This document shows, piece by piece, positions 44,693-53,709 of a DNA stretch of 64,000 nucleotides (positions are counted from its first letter, which is position 1; each line of letters starts with the position of its first letter). The translations under genes and the position numbers were made by a program. This DNA comes from Thiothrix phosphatis (GTDB lineage: Bacteria > Pseudomonadota > Gammaproteobacteria > Thiotrichales > Thiotrichaceae), in the NCBI RefSeq assembly GCF_035668035.1, contig NZ_JAYMYJ010000042.1, positions 36,011 to 100,010 of the forward strand, in the 5' to 3' direction. Under the pieces are notes generated by a model, which was given only the letters and a program-made list of their open reading frames with translations, was not told the origin of the DNA and did no database searches.

Positions 44693-45820
44693 TCAAATTG
44701 TCCCTTGCATCCGGCGACATTGTGTTTCCATGGCGTCAATGACGCCGCCGCCCAAACAGGCATCGCCTTGATAGAACACGACAGACTGGCCAGGCGTGAT
44801 GGCGCGTTGGGGCTGGGGAAAGCAAACTTCGCAACTGCCATCCGGGAGCATCCACACCTGACAATCTTCCTCAAGCTGACGGTAACGGATTTTGGCCTTG
44901 CATTCAAATATGCCTGCCGGTGGCTCGCCCGCGACCCAATGCAGTTGCGAAGCGCGCAAGAAATGCTTCATCAGCAGATCATGCTGATGCCCTTGAGTCA
45001 CAACCAGGCGATTGGCCTGCATATCTTTGTCGACCACGAACCAGGGTTCTTCCGTTGAATCCTTGCGTCCGCCAATGCCAAGCCCCTGCCGCTGGCCGAG
45101 GGTGTAATACATCAGGCCATGGTGTTTGCCGATGATCTCCCCTTGTGGCGTGACAATGTCGCCCGGCTGGGCAGGCAGGAAACGTTGCAGGAAATCGCGG
45201 AACTTGCGTTCGCCAATAAAGCAAATGCCGGTGCTGTCTTTTTTTTGCGCCGTGGTGAAACCAGCTTCTTCCGCGATGGCCCGCACCTGGCTCTTTTCCA
45301 GTTCGCCGACCGGAAACAGGCTGCGCTGCAACTGGTGCTGTTGCAAGGTGTAGAGGAAATAGGTCTGGTCTTTGTTGTTGTCCCTGCCTTTGAGCATCTG
45401 CGCCGAGCCATCCGGATTGCGGGCAATGCGGGCATAATGTCCGGTGGCGATATAGTCCGCCCCCAAGTCCATCGCCAACTCCAGGAAAGCTTTGAACTTG
45501 ATCTCCTTGTTGCACATGATGTCAGGGTTGGGGGTGCGACCGGCGCGGTATTCGTCCAGGAAATAGGTGAACACCTGATCCCAATATTCGCTGGCGAAAT
45601 TGCGGGTGTGCAAGGGTATGCCCAACTGGTCAGCGACAGCCTGCGCATCGGCGAGGTCGACCGCTGCGGAGCAGTAGTCTTCGGTGTCGTCCTCTTCCCA
45701 GTTCTTCATGAACAGGCCTTCGACCTGGTAGCCTTGCCGGAGCAGGAGCAGGGCGGCGACGGAGGAATCCACCCCGCCGGACATGCCGACAATGACGCGC
45801 CTGGAACCTTGGTCAGTCAT
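44693..45820 (-). CDS. mnmA: tRNA-specific 2-thiouridylase
   Basis: 375 residues from ATG 45820. Adds sulfur at C2 of the wobble uridine in Lys, Glu and Gln tRNAs. The ATP-binding P-loop SGGVDSSVAALLL, the catalytic cysteine in NPDIMCNKEIKF and the second cysteine in DSTGICFIGERKF are present, as are ATGHYARI and the C-terminal barrel. It overlaps nudJ by 8 bp upstream and is followed by hflD. The sulfur comes from the IscS-Tus relay, whose genes are not in the window. Confidence 0.96.
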   Translation of the reverse strand: MTDQGSRRVIVGMSGGVDSSVAALLLLRQGYQVEGLFMKNWEEDDTEDYCSAAVDLADAQAVADQLGIPLHTRNFASEYWDQVFTYFLDEYRAGRTPNPDIMCNKEIKFKAFLELAMDLGADYIATGHYARIARNPDGSAQMLKGRDNNKDQTYFLYTLQQHQLQRSLFPVGELEKSQVRAIAEEAGFTTAQKKDSTGICFIGERKFRDFLQRFLPAQPGDIVTPQGEIIGKHHGLMYYTLGQRQGLGIGGRKDSTEEPWFVVDKDMQANRLVVTQGHQHDLLMKHFLRASQLHWVAGEPPAGIFECKAKIRYRQLEEDCQVWMLPDGSCEVCFPQPQRAITPGQSVVFYQGDACLGGGVIDAMETQCRRMQGTI

Positions 45821-46283
45821 GGGAGACAAAATACCGCAGGCTGTCGAGGGGGTAGCGCAAGCCTGCTGCATAAGCGTCCAGCGCTTGACCCACCAAGGCA
45901 CTACGCCAAGCACGCGGCTGCTGGTTGCGGATTTCTTCCGCCGTCAGCCAGTGGACAGCGAGTATATCTGGGTCTAGCTGATACCCCGGCTCTTGCCCCA
46001 GCAGTTGGCCGGTAAAGGTGAAACGCAAATAGACACGCCCAGGGTCAGCACGTTGCATGTGGAAAATCCCCAGTAGGGCGGTAGGCTCAAAATTCCAGCC
46101 GGTCTCTTCCAGGGTTTCACGACGCACTGCCTCCAGTAGGCTTTCGCCATGCTCCATATGGCCAGCAGGCTGGTTGATGGTGAGCTGTCCATGTTGCAGT
46201 TCCTCCACCATGAGGAAACGGCCTTCATGCTCGATGACGCTGGCGACGGTGACACGGGGCTTCCAGACCATTATGTTATCCAT
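45813..46283 (-). CDS. nudJ: NUDIX hydrolase, NudJ type
   Basis: 156 residues (or 152 from the second methionine at 46271). The Nudix box is GHMEHGESLLEAVR followed by RETLEETGW, matching Gx5Ex7REUxEExGU. E. coli NudJ hydrolyses nucleotide tri- and diphosphates and HMP pyrophosphate. It sits directly upstream of mnmA with an 8-bp overlap, the usual nudJ-mnmA-hflD order. The precise substrate here is not certain. Confidence 0.9.
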   Translation of the reverse strand: MDNIMVWKPRVTVASVIEHEGRFLMVEELQHGQLTINQPAGHMEHGESLLEAVRRETLEETGWNFEPTALLGIFHMQRADPGRVYLRFTFTGQLLGQEPGYQLDPDILAVHWLTAEEIRNQQPRAWRSALVGQALDAYAAGLRYPLDSLRYFVSHD

Positions 46284-46340
46284 AATTTTTGAATGATACG
46301 CTGCGCCACCACCATTGTTGGCCGCAGCGGGCAGTTGCCG

Positions 46341-47588
46341 CTATTTTGCGGCGGTGGCGGTTGGCTGGGCGGAAGCTTCAGCCGCAGGCGCAACGGGCGT
46401 TTTAGGGGAGCTTTCCGCAACTGGGGTGTCTTTGGCAGGCTCGGGTGCTTTTGCGCCTTCAGGCATCCAACCAGATGATACGCCAGCAGGCGGGTCATTG
46501 ATGATCCTCTCCCCTTCTTTCAGGCCGGAAACCACAGCGACTTTGCTGCCACCATTCTGGTCAGCCCCGACGCGGATCATGCGCAATTCCGAGCTATTGT
46601 CATCCTTGACCACCAGTACGCTGGGCAGGCTGCTGCCTTTCAATAAGGCTGATTTGGGAATGACAATAACCTGGCTGCCGTTCTTATTTTCCGGCACATA
46701 AATTTCCGCATACATGCCAGGTGCCGTGGTGATTTCCATCGGAATGTCGAATTTGACCGTCACCGTATGGCGGCTGGCATCCGCAACCGGATAGATTTCC
46801 GCAACGCGCACATTGGTGTTGGTGCTGCCGTCAATACGGGCAGGCAACAACATATCTTTGCTCAAGTTGCCAACCAGACCGGAGGGGACATCCGCCTGCA
46901 AACGCTTGTATTTGACATAGCCGAACTTGACCAGGGGCTGCCCCGGTTGCACGGTGTCGCCCACTTCCACCATTTTTTCCATGATAATGCCTTCAAATGG
47001 CGCATAGGCGCTGGCATCACGCAGGGATGCGTCGATTGCCTGCAATTGGGACATGGCCTGCTGCACCTGGCTTTGCGCCTGGGATACGCCCGCCATGGCG
47101 TTATTCAGGTCAGCCTGGCGGATGGTGTCAGAATCATAATTTCCCATGAATGAATTGGCGAATGGGCGCACAGCGAAACGGTCAAACATGGCGGGAAGGC
47201 CGAAACCGGGCATCGCGCCAATGTCCTTGCTGCGCGGCGATGTCAATTCACGGTAATACTGGGATTGGGAGTTTTGATAGCCGCTCTGCGCCATGGTGAT
47301 CTGTGCAACGACTTCGGCGCGTTTGGCGCGCAACTGGGAGTCGTCGACCTGGAACACAACAGCGCCCTGCGCCAGATTGGCACCCACCGAACCGGCGACG
47401 TATTTGACCACGCCCGGAATCTGTGCGCTCAATGTCACTTCCTTATAAGGCACTACCGTACTACCCAACACCGACTGTGAACGGGCTCCGGTGGACTCCA
47501 CCTGAATGATGTCGGCAGCTTGGGCGAGCGGCAGGGCGGCGCAAACGCCAAGGACAGCCAATTTCAACACCGTTTTATGTATAGTCAT
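46341..47588 (-). CDS. RND/HlyD-type periplasmic adaptor protein
   Basis: 415 residues from ATG 47588. A signal peptide (cleaved near LAQA-AD) precedes a membrane-fusion-protein core: beta-barrel/lipoyl halves with TVVPYKEVTLSAQIPGVV and APFEGIIMEKMVEVGDTV, a helical hairpin in between (about residues 90-195), then a C-terminal region ending in a proline/alanine/glutamate-rich tail. Such adaptors bridge an inner-membrane pump and an outer-membrane channel. No pump or TolC-type gene is beside it: upstream lies the nuclease fusion and downstream nudJ, so its partner must be encoded elsewhere. Confidence 0.85.
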   Translation of the reverse strand: MTIHKTVLKLAVLGVCAALPLAQAADIIQVESTGARSQSVLGSTVVPYKEVTLSAQIPGVVKYVAGSVGANLAQGAVVFQVDDSQLRAKRAEVVAQITMAQSGYQNSQSQYYRELTSPRSKDIGAMPGFGLPAMFDRFAVRPFANSFMGNYDSDTIRQADLNNAMAGVSQAQSQVQQAMSQLQAIDASLRDASAYAPFEGIIMEKMVEVGDTVQPGQPLVKFGYVKYKRLQADVPSGLVGNLSKDMLLPARIDGSTNTNVRVAEIYPVADASRHTVTVKFDIPMEITTAPGMYAEIYVPENKNGSQVIVIPKSALLKGSSLPSVLVVKDDNSSELRMIRVGADQNGGSKVAVVSGLKEGERIINDPPAGVSSGWMPEGAKAPEPAKDTPVAESSPKTPVAPAAEASAQPTATAAK

Positions 47589-47648
47589 ATGATCACTTTC
47601 CTCAAAAGCGGGCAATTCAACAGCTTCACATCCTACCACAGCATCGCC

Positions 47649-49448
47649 TTACTTCCGGTATTCAATCGAGGATAACAGGTCGTGATTGTCCAGCAGCAGC
47701 AAGGCGTTTTCCGGACTATCAATAAAGGGGTTGCGGATACCTTGACGCGTGAAAACCCAGTTGTTGTAGGCAATCTCCCAGGGACTGGGGCTGTCAAGTT
47801 TGGCCCAATGCGCCAGGGTATTGATGTGGCGATTATAGAGTTCATCAATTTCGTACACCAGCAGCATATAGAGGATTGCACGGGCGATATCCCCCCGGTT
47901 GCGGGAAGGGATGACCCATTCATGGTCAGCGTCAAACCCAGTTCCAGAAAAGCTTTCTGGATGCAATTCCAGATGGAAGGGGCGCACAATCCGGTCATTT
48001 TCCAGATCGAAATTGAAATTGGAGCGCTTGGCGTTGAGGCCACGTTCTGATGGCGCAAAGTTGAACGGGTTGACAGTGGCACCGTTGCGGATATTGCGCG
48101 GTGCCCCTTTGTGCGCCAAATAGCGGTCGAGGAAGTCGCGCGGAATGACATGTTCTATGCTATGGCGCTGTTTCTGGTATAGCTCGCTGACCGGTGCCGA
48201 ACCATAGATGGAGGTTACCCAGCCGTATTCAGTGTCAAAGAAAAAAGACCAGAAATTTTTCCATTTGTCTTCGCTGCCCCATTGCCGGAAGTGTTTGGCG
48301 GACTGAAAAACGCCACCAGCGTATTCCACGAAATCCTGCCGGGTGCGGATCTCCGCTGGTGCGCGCAGCGTATGCGCCGGACGTTGGTTGACGCGGGCAG
48401 CGTGCTCCGGCTGATACACGCATGGGAGCAACTCCACACAGACCTGCCCATGGTCGGATTGCAAGCGGTCTTCGATGCCGTCAGCATCCAAATGGCGGTT
48501 CCAGACTGTGTATTGGGAAACCTCCGCCCGGGCCGCCGGGTTCTTGGGGTTAAGCGCATTGGAAACCAAGATATAGTCCAGCACGCCGCCTGCACCGCGA
48601 TGGATTTTGGTGAAAGGGCGCACACTATGGCGCATGTTGGGCGCTAGCCGGAAGGCATCCGCCAGCCGGTAGTCGTGCAGCCAGCTCAACACATTTTCTG
48701 GCCATTGCGGCGGCTCCAGCCCGCCAATGTTGTAGACATGCTCCTGCATGGTCAATGCCGCGAGGGGAATGGAGTCCTGGCTGTCATTCATGTCCCCCAT
48801 CACCACAATGGGCTGGGTAGCGTCCATAGCCAGACGCGAACTCACGTCATGATAAAGCAGGGTGGCCTCCAGGCCGCGTTGCGTCAGGGATGCAACCGTA
48901 CCCCGCGAAAGGCGTTGCAGGGTATCGCCAACCCTGAAACGCCACTCCGTGGCATCATCGTAGTGCATGTCAAGTGTGTTGGGGCGTTTGGATTTTAGAT
49001 GCGCGACATAGACGCCCACAATGCCCAGTCCGGGCGCTTCTATGTCTGCACAAATGGGTTTCCGACTAAAACGGAAATTGACCGGGATTGGTAGGTCGGC
49101 ACGGATCGTTGCCGATGCCTCCACCGGACGAATAGCCTGCACCGGCAAGCGTGAAGCCAGCGCCACCACCGACTTGACGCAAACAGCCGGGTCATCTTCC
49201 CGATAACCTGGTTCGTCAACCGTAACAAAATAAGGGTAACCCGCTTGGGCGCACAATTGCTTGAGTTCCGGAACGCTGAAAACTTCCTGGAAGCCGACGA
49301 CATCGGCATCCATTTCCTGTAGGCGGACAAGCACCCAATGCTGTTTCTGTTCCCATTCGCTGACGGTGTAAGTGTTGCTTTCTTTGTGTTCATGCCAGCA
49401 ACGGCCACTGGCGGCAAACTGATACAGGTTAAACGTGGCGAGTTTCAT
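47649..49448 (-). CDS. fusion of an EEP-family nuclease and an Endonuclease I domain
   Basis: 599 residues. The N-terminal half (about 1-340) is an endonuclease/exonuclease/phosphatase domain with all key motifs: TFNLYQ (N7), GFQE (E55), AHLKSK (H150), GDMND (D219, N221), LDYIL (D291) and SDHGQ (D332, H333). After a linker, the C-terminal half (about 425-599) matches bacterial Endonuclease I, a beta-beta-alpha metal nuclease: EHVIPRDFL (E432, H433), NPFNFAPSERGLNAKRSNF, GDIARAILYML and IRNPFIDSPE. No signal peptide is seen, whereas Endonuclease I is normally exported. Monocistronic, divergent from icd. Two intact but different nuclease sites in one chain suggest DNA degradation or defence; the function is not established. 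Confidence 0.85.
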   Translation of the reverse strand: MKLATFNLYQFAASGRCWHEHKESNTYTVSEWEQKQHWVLVRLQEMDADVVGFQEVFSVPELKQLCAQAGYPYFVTVDEPGYREDDPAVCVKSVVALASRLPVQAIRPVEASATIRADLPIPVNFRFSRKPICADIEAPGLGIVGVYVAHLKSKRPNTLDMHYDDATEWRFRVGDTLQRLSRGTVASLTQRGLEATLLYHDVSSRLAMDATQPIVVMGDMNDSQDSIPLAALTMQEHVYNIGGLEPPQWPENVLSWLHDYRLADAFRLAPNMRHSVRPFTKIHRGAGGVLDYILVSNALNPKNPAARAEVSQYTVWNRHLDADGIEDRLQSDHGQVCVELLPCVYQPEHAARVNQRPAHTLRAPAEIRTRQDFVEYAGGVFQSAKHFRQWGSEDKWKNFWSFFFDTEYGWVTSIYGSAPVSELYQKQRHSIEHVIPRDFLDRYLAHKGAPRNIRNGATVNPFNFAPSERGLNAKRSNFNFDLENDRIVRPFHLELHPESFSGTGFDADHEWVIPSRNRGDIARAILYMLLVYEIDELYNRHINTLAHWAKLDSPSPWEIAYNNWVFTRQGIRNPFIDSPENALLLLDNHDLLSSIEYRK

Positions 49449-49543
49449 GTATTTTTATACTCATGCTTAAAGTCTTTTACCTAGGGTCTCACCTGAAATG
49501 GCGTGTAATTTGCATAGTGTATGCCAAGTAAATGGCTTTTGTT

Positions 49544-49549
49544 TATAAT
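49544..49549 (+). promoter_or_regulatory. Probable -10 element of icd
   Basis: A perfect TATAAT, 49 bp upstream of the icd start. No good -35 hexamer lies 16-18 bp upstream. Confidence 0.4.
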
Positions 49550-49598
49550 CCATCGTACACGCGCTGAGAAAGAAACTTCAAATGGAGAGAGTTGTTTA

Positions 49599-50852
49599 AT
49601 GTATAAACATATCAAAATTCCCGCATCTGGCGAGAAAATCACCACAAATACCGATTACTCCTTAAATGTGCCAAACACCCCGATCATCCCTTATATCGAA
49701 GGTGATGGCATCGGTGTTGACATCAGCCCTGTCATGATCAACGTGGTTGACGCTGCGGTGGAAAAAGCCTACGGCGGCGAGCGCAAGATTTCCTGGATGG
49801 AAGTCTACGCAGGTGAAAAGGCCACCCAGATTTACGGTGAAGACGTATGGTTGCCGGACGAAACGGTTGATGCCGTCAAGGAATTCGTCGTATCCATCAA
49901 AGGCCCCCTCACCACGCCGGTTGGCGGCGGCATCCGCTCCCTGAACGTCAAGCTGCGCCAAGATCTTGACTTGTACCTCTGCTTGCGCCCAATCCGCTAT
50001 TACGATGGCGTTCCCAGCCCGGTCAAAGCGCCGGAAAAAATCGACATGGTCATTTTCCGGGAGAACTCTGAAGACATTTACGCGGGCGTTGAATGGGCCG
50101 CCGGTTCACCGGAAGTGAAGAAAGTCATCGATTTCCTGCTGAATGAAATGGGCGTGACCAAAATCCGCTTTCCGGAAACCTCCGGCATCGGCGTCAAGCC
50201 GGTGTCCGCCGAAGGCACCAAGCGCTTGGTGCGCAAAGCCATCCAATACGCCATCGACAACGACCGCAGTTCCGTGACCCTGGTGCACAAAGGCAACATC
50301 ATGAAGTTCACGGAAGGCGGTTTCAAGAACTGGGGTTACGAGCTGGCGAAAGAAGAATTCGGCGCCATGGAAATGGATGGTGGCCCATGGTGCTCCTTCC
50401 AAAACCCGAGAACCGGAGCGACCATCATCATCAAGGATGTGATTGCGGACAATTTCCTGCAACAGATTCTGCTGCGCCCGGAAGATTATTCTGTGATCGC
50501 AACCCTGAACTTGAACGGTGACTATATTTCTGATGCGCTGGCCGCACAGGTTGGTGGGATTGGCATTGCGCCGGGTGCAAACCTTTCCGACACGGTCGCC
50601 ATGTTTGAGGCCACCCATGGCACAGCGCCTAAGTTCGCAGGCTTAGATCGGGTAAACCCCAGTTCAATCGTATTGTCCGCCGAAATGATGTTGCGCCACA
50701 TGGGTTGGACAGAGGCTGCTGACCTGATCAACAAAGGCACTGCGGGGGCGATTGCCTCCAAGCGCGTCACTTTCGACTTCGCGGACATGATTGATGACGC
50801 TGAGGAAATCGGCTGCGCTGAATTTGGCGATAATGTCATCGCGCACATGTAA
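49599..50852 (+). CDS. icd: isocitrate dehydrogenase
   Basis: 417 residues from ATG 49599. Oxidatively decarboxylates isocitrate to 2-oxoglutarate. The sequence aligns over its length with the E. coli NADP enzyme: PYIEGDGIGVDI, KGPLTTPVGGGIRSLNVKLR with the regulatory serine, and FEATHGTAPKFAG. However, three E. coli residues that hold the NADP 2'-phosphate are changed: Y345 to F, Y391 to F and R395 to D, with K344 kept. Coenzyme preference is therefore uncertain. It is monocistronic with a strong terminator and lies upstream of clpS, as in E. coli. Confidence 0.93.
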   Translation: MYKHIKIPASGEKITTNTDYSLNVPNTPIIPYIEGDGIGVDISPVMINVVDAAVEKAYGGERKISWMEVYAGEKATQIYGEDVWLPDETVDAVKEFVVSIKGPLTTPVGGGIRSLNVKLRQDLDLYLCLRPIRYYDGVPSPVKAPEKIDMVIFRENSEDIYAGVEWAAGSPEVKKVIDFLLNEMGVTKIRFPETSGIGVKPVSAEGTKRLVRKAIQYAIDNDRSSVTLVHKGNIMKFTEGGFKNWGYELAKEEFGAMEMDGGPWCSFQNPRTGATIIIKDVIADNFLQQILLRPEDYSVIATLNLNGDYISDALAAQVGGIGIAPGANLSDTVAMFEATHGTAPKFAGLDRVNPSSIVLSAEMMLRHMGWTEAADLINKGTAGAIASKRVTFDFADMIDDAEEIGCAEFGDNVIAHM

Positions 50853-50878
50853 TGGCGACCGCCATTTTTGATGCTGAA

Positions 50879-50908
50879 ACAGGCGGCCTTGTGTCGCCTG
50901 TATTTTTT
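50879..50908 (+). terminator. Intrinsic terminator after icd
   Basis: ACAGGCG (50879-50885) pairs with CGCCTGT (50895-50901), then A and six T. Confidence 0.8.
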
Positions 50909-50958
50909 CAGGGCTGCCATTGTATTTGCAGAAGATGCACCAATCTATTGCAGGAATA

Positions 50959-50988
50959 GTGACAGCAGGCTGTCAAACCGTTTATAAC
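50959..50988 (+). promoter_or_regulatory. clpS promoter with overlapping palindromic operator
   Basis: GTGACA (50959-50964), an 18-bp spacer and TATAAC (50983-50988) form a sigma-70-like promoter 43 bp before clpS. The palindrome TGACAGC-AG-GCTGTCA (50960-50975) covers the -35 box and looks like an operator. Confidence 0.5.
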
Positions 50989-51030
50989 ATATGCATGTCA
51001 ACCCGCAAGCTTGGGGCAAGGTAATCAGGA

Positions 51031-51363
51031 ATGGCGCAAAAACATAAAGAAGATCATGGTGGCGACCAGGATTCCGGCGTAGCGGTGCAGGAATCCCGCC
51101 CGGAGGTGAAAGAACCACCGCGCTTTAAAGTTATACTTTTAAACGATGATTTCACGCCGATGGATTTTGTGGTGGAAGTGCTGCAAACATTTTTCGGTAT
51201 GGATCGCGAGAACGCCACTCGCGTTATGCTGCATGTGCACACTAAGGGCAAAGGTGTGTGCGGCGTCTATACTCGTGATATAGCGGAAACCAAGGTCGCC
51301 CAGGTCAGCCGGTTTGCGCGGGAACATCAACATCCTTTGCTGTGTACAATGGAAGAGGCATAA
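51031..51363 (+). CDS. clpS: ATP-dependent Clp protease adaptor ClpS
   Basis: 110 residues. Binds N-degron substrates and delivers them to ClpA. A disordered N-terminal tail (about 1-30) leads to the folded core FKVILLNDDFTPMDFVVEVLQ, where the asparagine/aspartate pair and nearby residues recognise the N-terminal residue, then VHTKGKGVCGVYTRDIAETK. It lies 5 bp upstream of clpA, the standard pair. Confidence 0.95.
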   Translation: MAQKHKEDHGGDQDSGVAVQESRPEVKEPPRFKVILLNDDFTPMDFVVEVLQTFFGMDRENATRVMLHVHTKGKGVCGVYTRDIAETKVAQVSRFAREHQHPLLCTMEEA

Positions 51364-51368
51364 GTCTT

Positions 51369-53660
51369 ATGTTGAGCGCTGAAGTAGAGTATTCAATCAA
51401 CACCCTGTACAGTGACGCCCGTAAACGGCGTTATGAGTTTGTAACAGTTGAACACCTGTTGCTCATCATGCTGGACAACCCTAGCGCAGCCGAAGCGTTG
51501 CGCGCCTGTACTGTCGATATCCCCCAACTGCGCCGAGAGCTGGAAGCCTTTGTCGACGAAAACACCCCGTTGATCCCAGAAAGTGATCACCGGGACGTAC
51601 AGCCGACCCTGGGGTTTCAGCGCGTCATTCACCGCGCGGTCTACAGCGCCCAGTCTTCCCGCAAGGGGGAAGTGACCGGCGACGCCATTCTGGTGGCCAT
51701 TTTTGGTGAACCTGATTCGCACGCCGTGTATTTTCTGTCCCGCCATCGGATTTCACGCCTGGACATCATCAATTTCATTTCCCATGGCATCCGTAGGGAC
51801 CGGCAATCCGAACCGCCAATGGGAATGGGGCACGACGATGACGCCCAGCAGTCGCCTTCTGGTCAGCAGGATGCTGAAACAGAAGGTAATGAAAACGGCA
51901 AGCCATTGGAGAAATACGCCACCAATCTGAATGAACTGGCGTTGGAAGGCAAAATTGATCCCTTGATTGGACGTGACCTGGAAATTGAACGCACCATTCA
52001 AGTGCTGTGCCGCCGCCGCAAGAACAATCCTTTGCTGGTGGGTGAGGCAGGCGTAGGCAAAACTGCCATTGCCGAAGGGCTTGCCAAACGTATCGTCGAC
52101 GGTGAAGTGCCGGAAATTTTGGCGGATGCAGTCATCTATTCGCTGGACATGGGCACACTGCTGGCGGGCACCAAATACCGTGGCGATTTCGAGAAACGCC
52201 TCAAGGCCGTGTTGAAGCAGATCAAGAACGAACCGCATGCAGTGCTGTTTATTGATGAAATCCATACCATTATTGGGGCAGGGGCGACCTCTGGAGGCAC
52301 CATGGACGCCTCCAACCTGATCAAGCCAGTATTGTCAACCGGTGAACTCAAGTGCATCGGCTCCACCACTTTTCAGGAATATCATGGCATCTTTGAAAAA
52401 GACCGCGCCCTTGCCCGCCGTTTCCAGAAAATCGATATCAATGAGCCTACAGTGGAAGAAACCATTGATATTCTCAAAGGGCTGAAAACCCGCTTTGAGG
52501 TGCACCATAATGTCCGCTATACCTTTCCGGCACTCAAGGCGGCGGCGGAATTGGCGGCTAAGTACATCAATGACCGTCACTTGCCAGACAAGGCCATTGA
52601 CGTCATCGATGAAGCCGGAGCCAACCGTCAGTTGCAACCGGCGGCATCCCGGAAAAAGACCATTAGCGTGCATGACATTGAAGATATAGTGGCCAAGATT
52701 GCGCGAATCCCGCCAAAATCAGTTTCTTCCTCCGACATGCAAATTCTGCGCACGCTGGAGCGTGACTTGAAAATGGTCATCTTCGGTCAGGATTCAGCAA
52801 TTGGCCAGTTGACCACCGCCATCAAAATGGCGCGGTCTGGTTTGCGTGACGACACCAAACCCATCGGTTCATTCCTGTTTGCAGGGCCGACTGGCGTAGG
52901 CAAAACGGAAGTGTCCAGGCAGCTTGCACAGCGCCTTGGCATTGAACTGTTGCGCTTCGATATGTCCGAATACATGGAACGCCATACAGTTTCACGCCTG
53001 ATTGGGGCACCTCCTGGCTATGTGGGCTATGATGAGGGCGGCCTACTGACTGATGCCGTCAATAAGCATCCCCATGCGGTGCTGTTGCTGGACGAAATTG
53101 AAAAGGCTCACCCGGATGTCTTCAATATCTTGTTGCAGGTCATGGATCATGGCACCTTGACTGATGCCAACGGGCGCAAGATCGATTTCCGCAATGTTAT
53201 CCTGATCATGACCAGTAATGCTGGCGCAGAAAACATCACCCGGAAATCACTTGGCTTCCGGGTTCAAGACCATACGCTGGACGCCACTGAGGCAGTCAAC
53301 CGCACCTTTACACCGGAATTCCGCAACCGTTTGGACGCTATCATTCAGTTCAATCCGCTGACACCTGAGGTGGTCGCTTCCGTAGTCGATAAGTTCATCA
53401 TCAAGCTGGAAGCCCAATTGGAACCTAAGAAGGTTATTTTGGTGGTGGATGAAGTCGCACGCCATTGGTTGGCAGAAAAAGGCTACGACCGGCTGATGGG
53501 CGCACGGCCAATGGAGCGGGTCATTCAGGAACACATCAAAAAGCCTCTGGCTGACGCAATCCTGTTTGGCGAATTAAGTCAGGGCGGCAGGGTGGAAGTG
53601 TCAGCGGACGATGATGGGCTGGTTATCGAGATGCACGGTACGGAAGCAGTGCCAGCTTGA
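51369..53660 (+). CDS. clpA: ATP-dependent Clp protease ATP-binding subunit ClpA
   Basis: 763 residues from ATG 51369. Hexameric unfoldase feeding ClpP. N-terminal Clp-N domain (about 1-145) binds ClpS; two AAA+ modules follow with Walker A motifs GEAGVGKTAIAEGLA (about residue 215) and GPTGVGKTEVSRQLA (about 500), and Walker B motifs LFIDEIHTI and LLLDEIEKAH. No central coiled-coil, which separates it from ClpB. A strong terminator follows, then the convergent infA. Confidence 0.97.
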   Translation: MLSAEVEYSINTLYSDARKRRYEFVTVEHLLLIMLDNPSAAEALRACTVDIPQLRRELEAFVDENTPLIPESDHRDVQPTLGFQRVIHRAVYSAQSSRKGEVTGDAILVAIFGEPDSHAVYFLSRHRISRLDIINFISHGIRRDRQSEPPMGMGHDDDAQQSPSGQQDAETEGNENGKPLEKYATNLNELALEGKIDPLIGRDLEIERTIQVLCRRRKNNPLLVGEAGVGKTAIAEGLAKRIVDGEVPEILADAVIYSLDMGTLLAGTKYRGDFEKRLKAVLKQIKNEPHAVLFIDEIHTIIGAGATSGGTMDASNLIKPVLSTGELKCIGSTTFQEYHGIFEKDRALARRFQKIDINEPTVEETIDILKGLKTRFEVHHNVRYTFPALKAAAELAAKYINDRHLPDKAIDVIDEAGANRQLQPAASRKKTISVHDIEDIVAKIARIPPKSVSSSDMQILRTLERDLKMVIFGQDSAIGQLTTAIKMARSGLRDDTKPIGSFLFAGPTGVGKTEVSRQLAQRLGIELLRFDMSEYMERHTVSRLIGAPPGYVGYDEGGLLTDAVNKHPHAVLLLDEIEKAHPDVFNILLQVMDHGTLTDANGRKIDFRNVILIMTSNAGAENITRKSLGFRVQDHTLDATEAVNRTFTPEFRNRLDAIIQFNPLTPEVVASVVDKFIIKLEAQLEPKKVILVVDEVARHWLAEKGYDRLMGARPMERVIQEHIKKPLADAILFGELSQGGRVEVSADDDGLVIEMHGTEAVPA

Positions 53661-53684
53661 TTTTGATCAGGAATTTATGATGCG

Positions 53685-53709
53685 AATGCGCCCTATGGGC
53701 GCATTTTTA
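53685..53709 (+). terminator. Intrinsic terminator after clpA
   Basis: AATGCGCCC (53685-53693) pairs with GGGCGCATT (53697-53705) over 9 bp with a 3-nt loop and continues into a T-rich run that overlaps the stop codon of the convergent infA. Confidence 0.85.
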
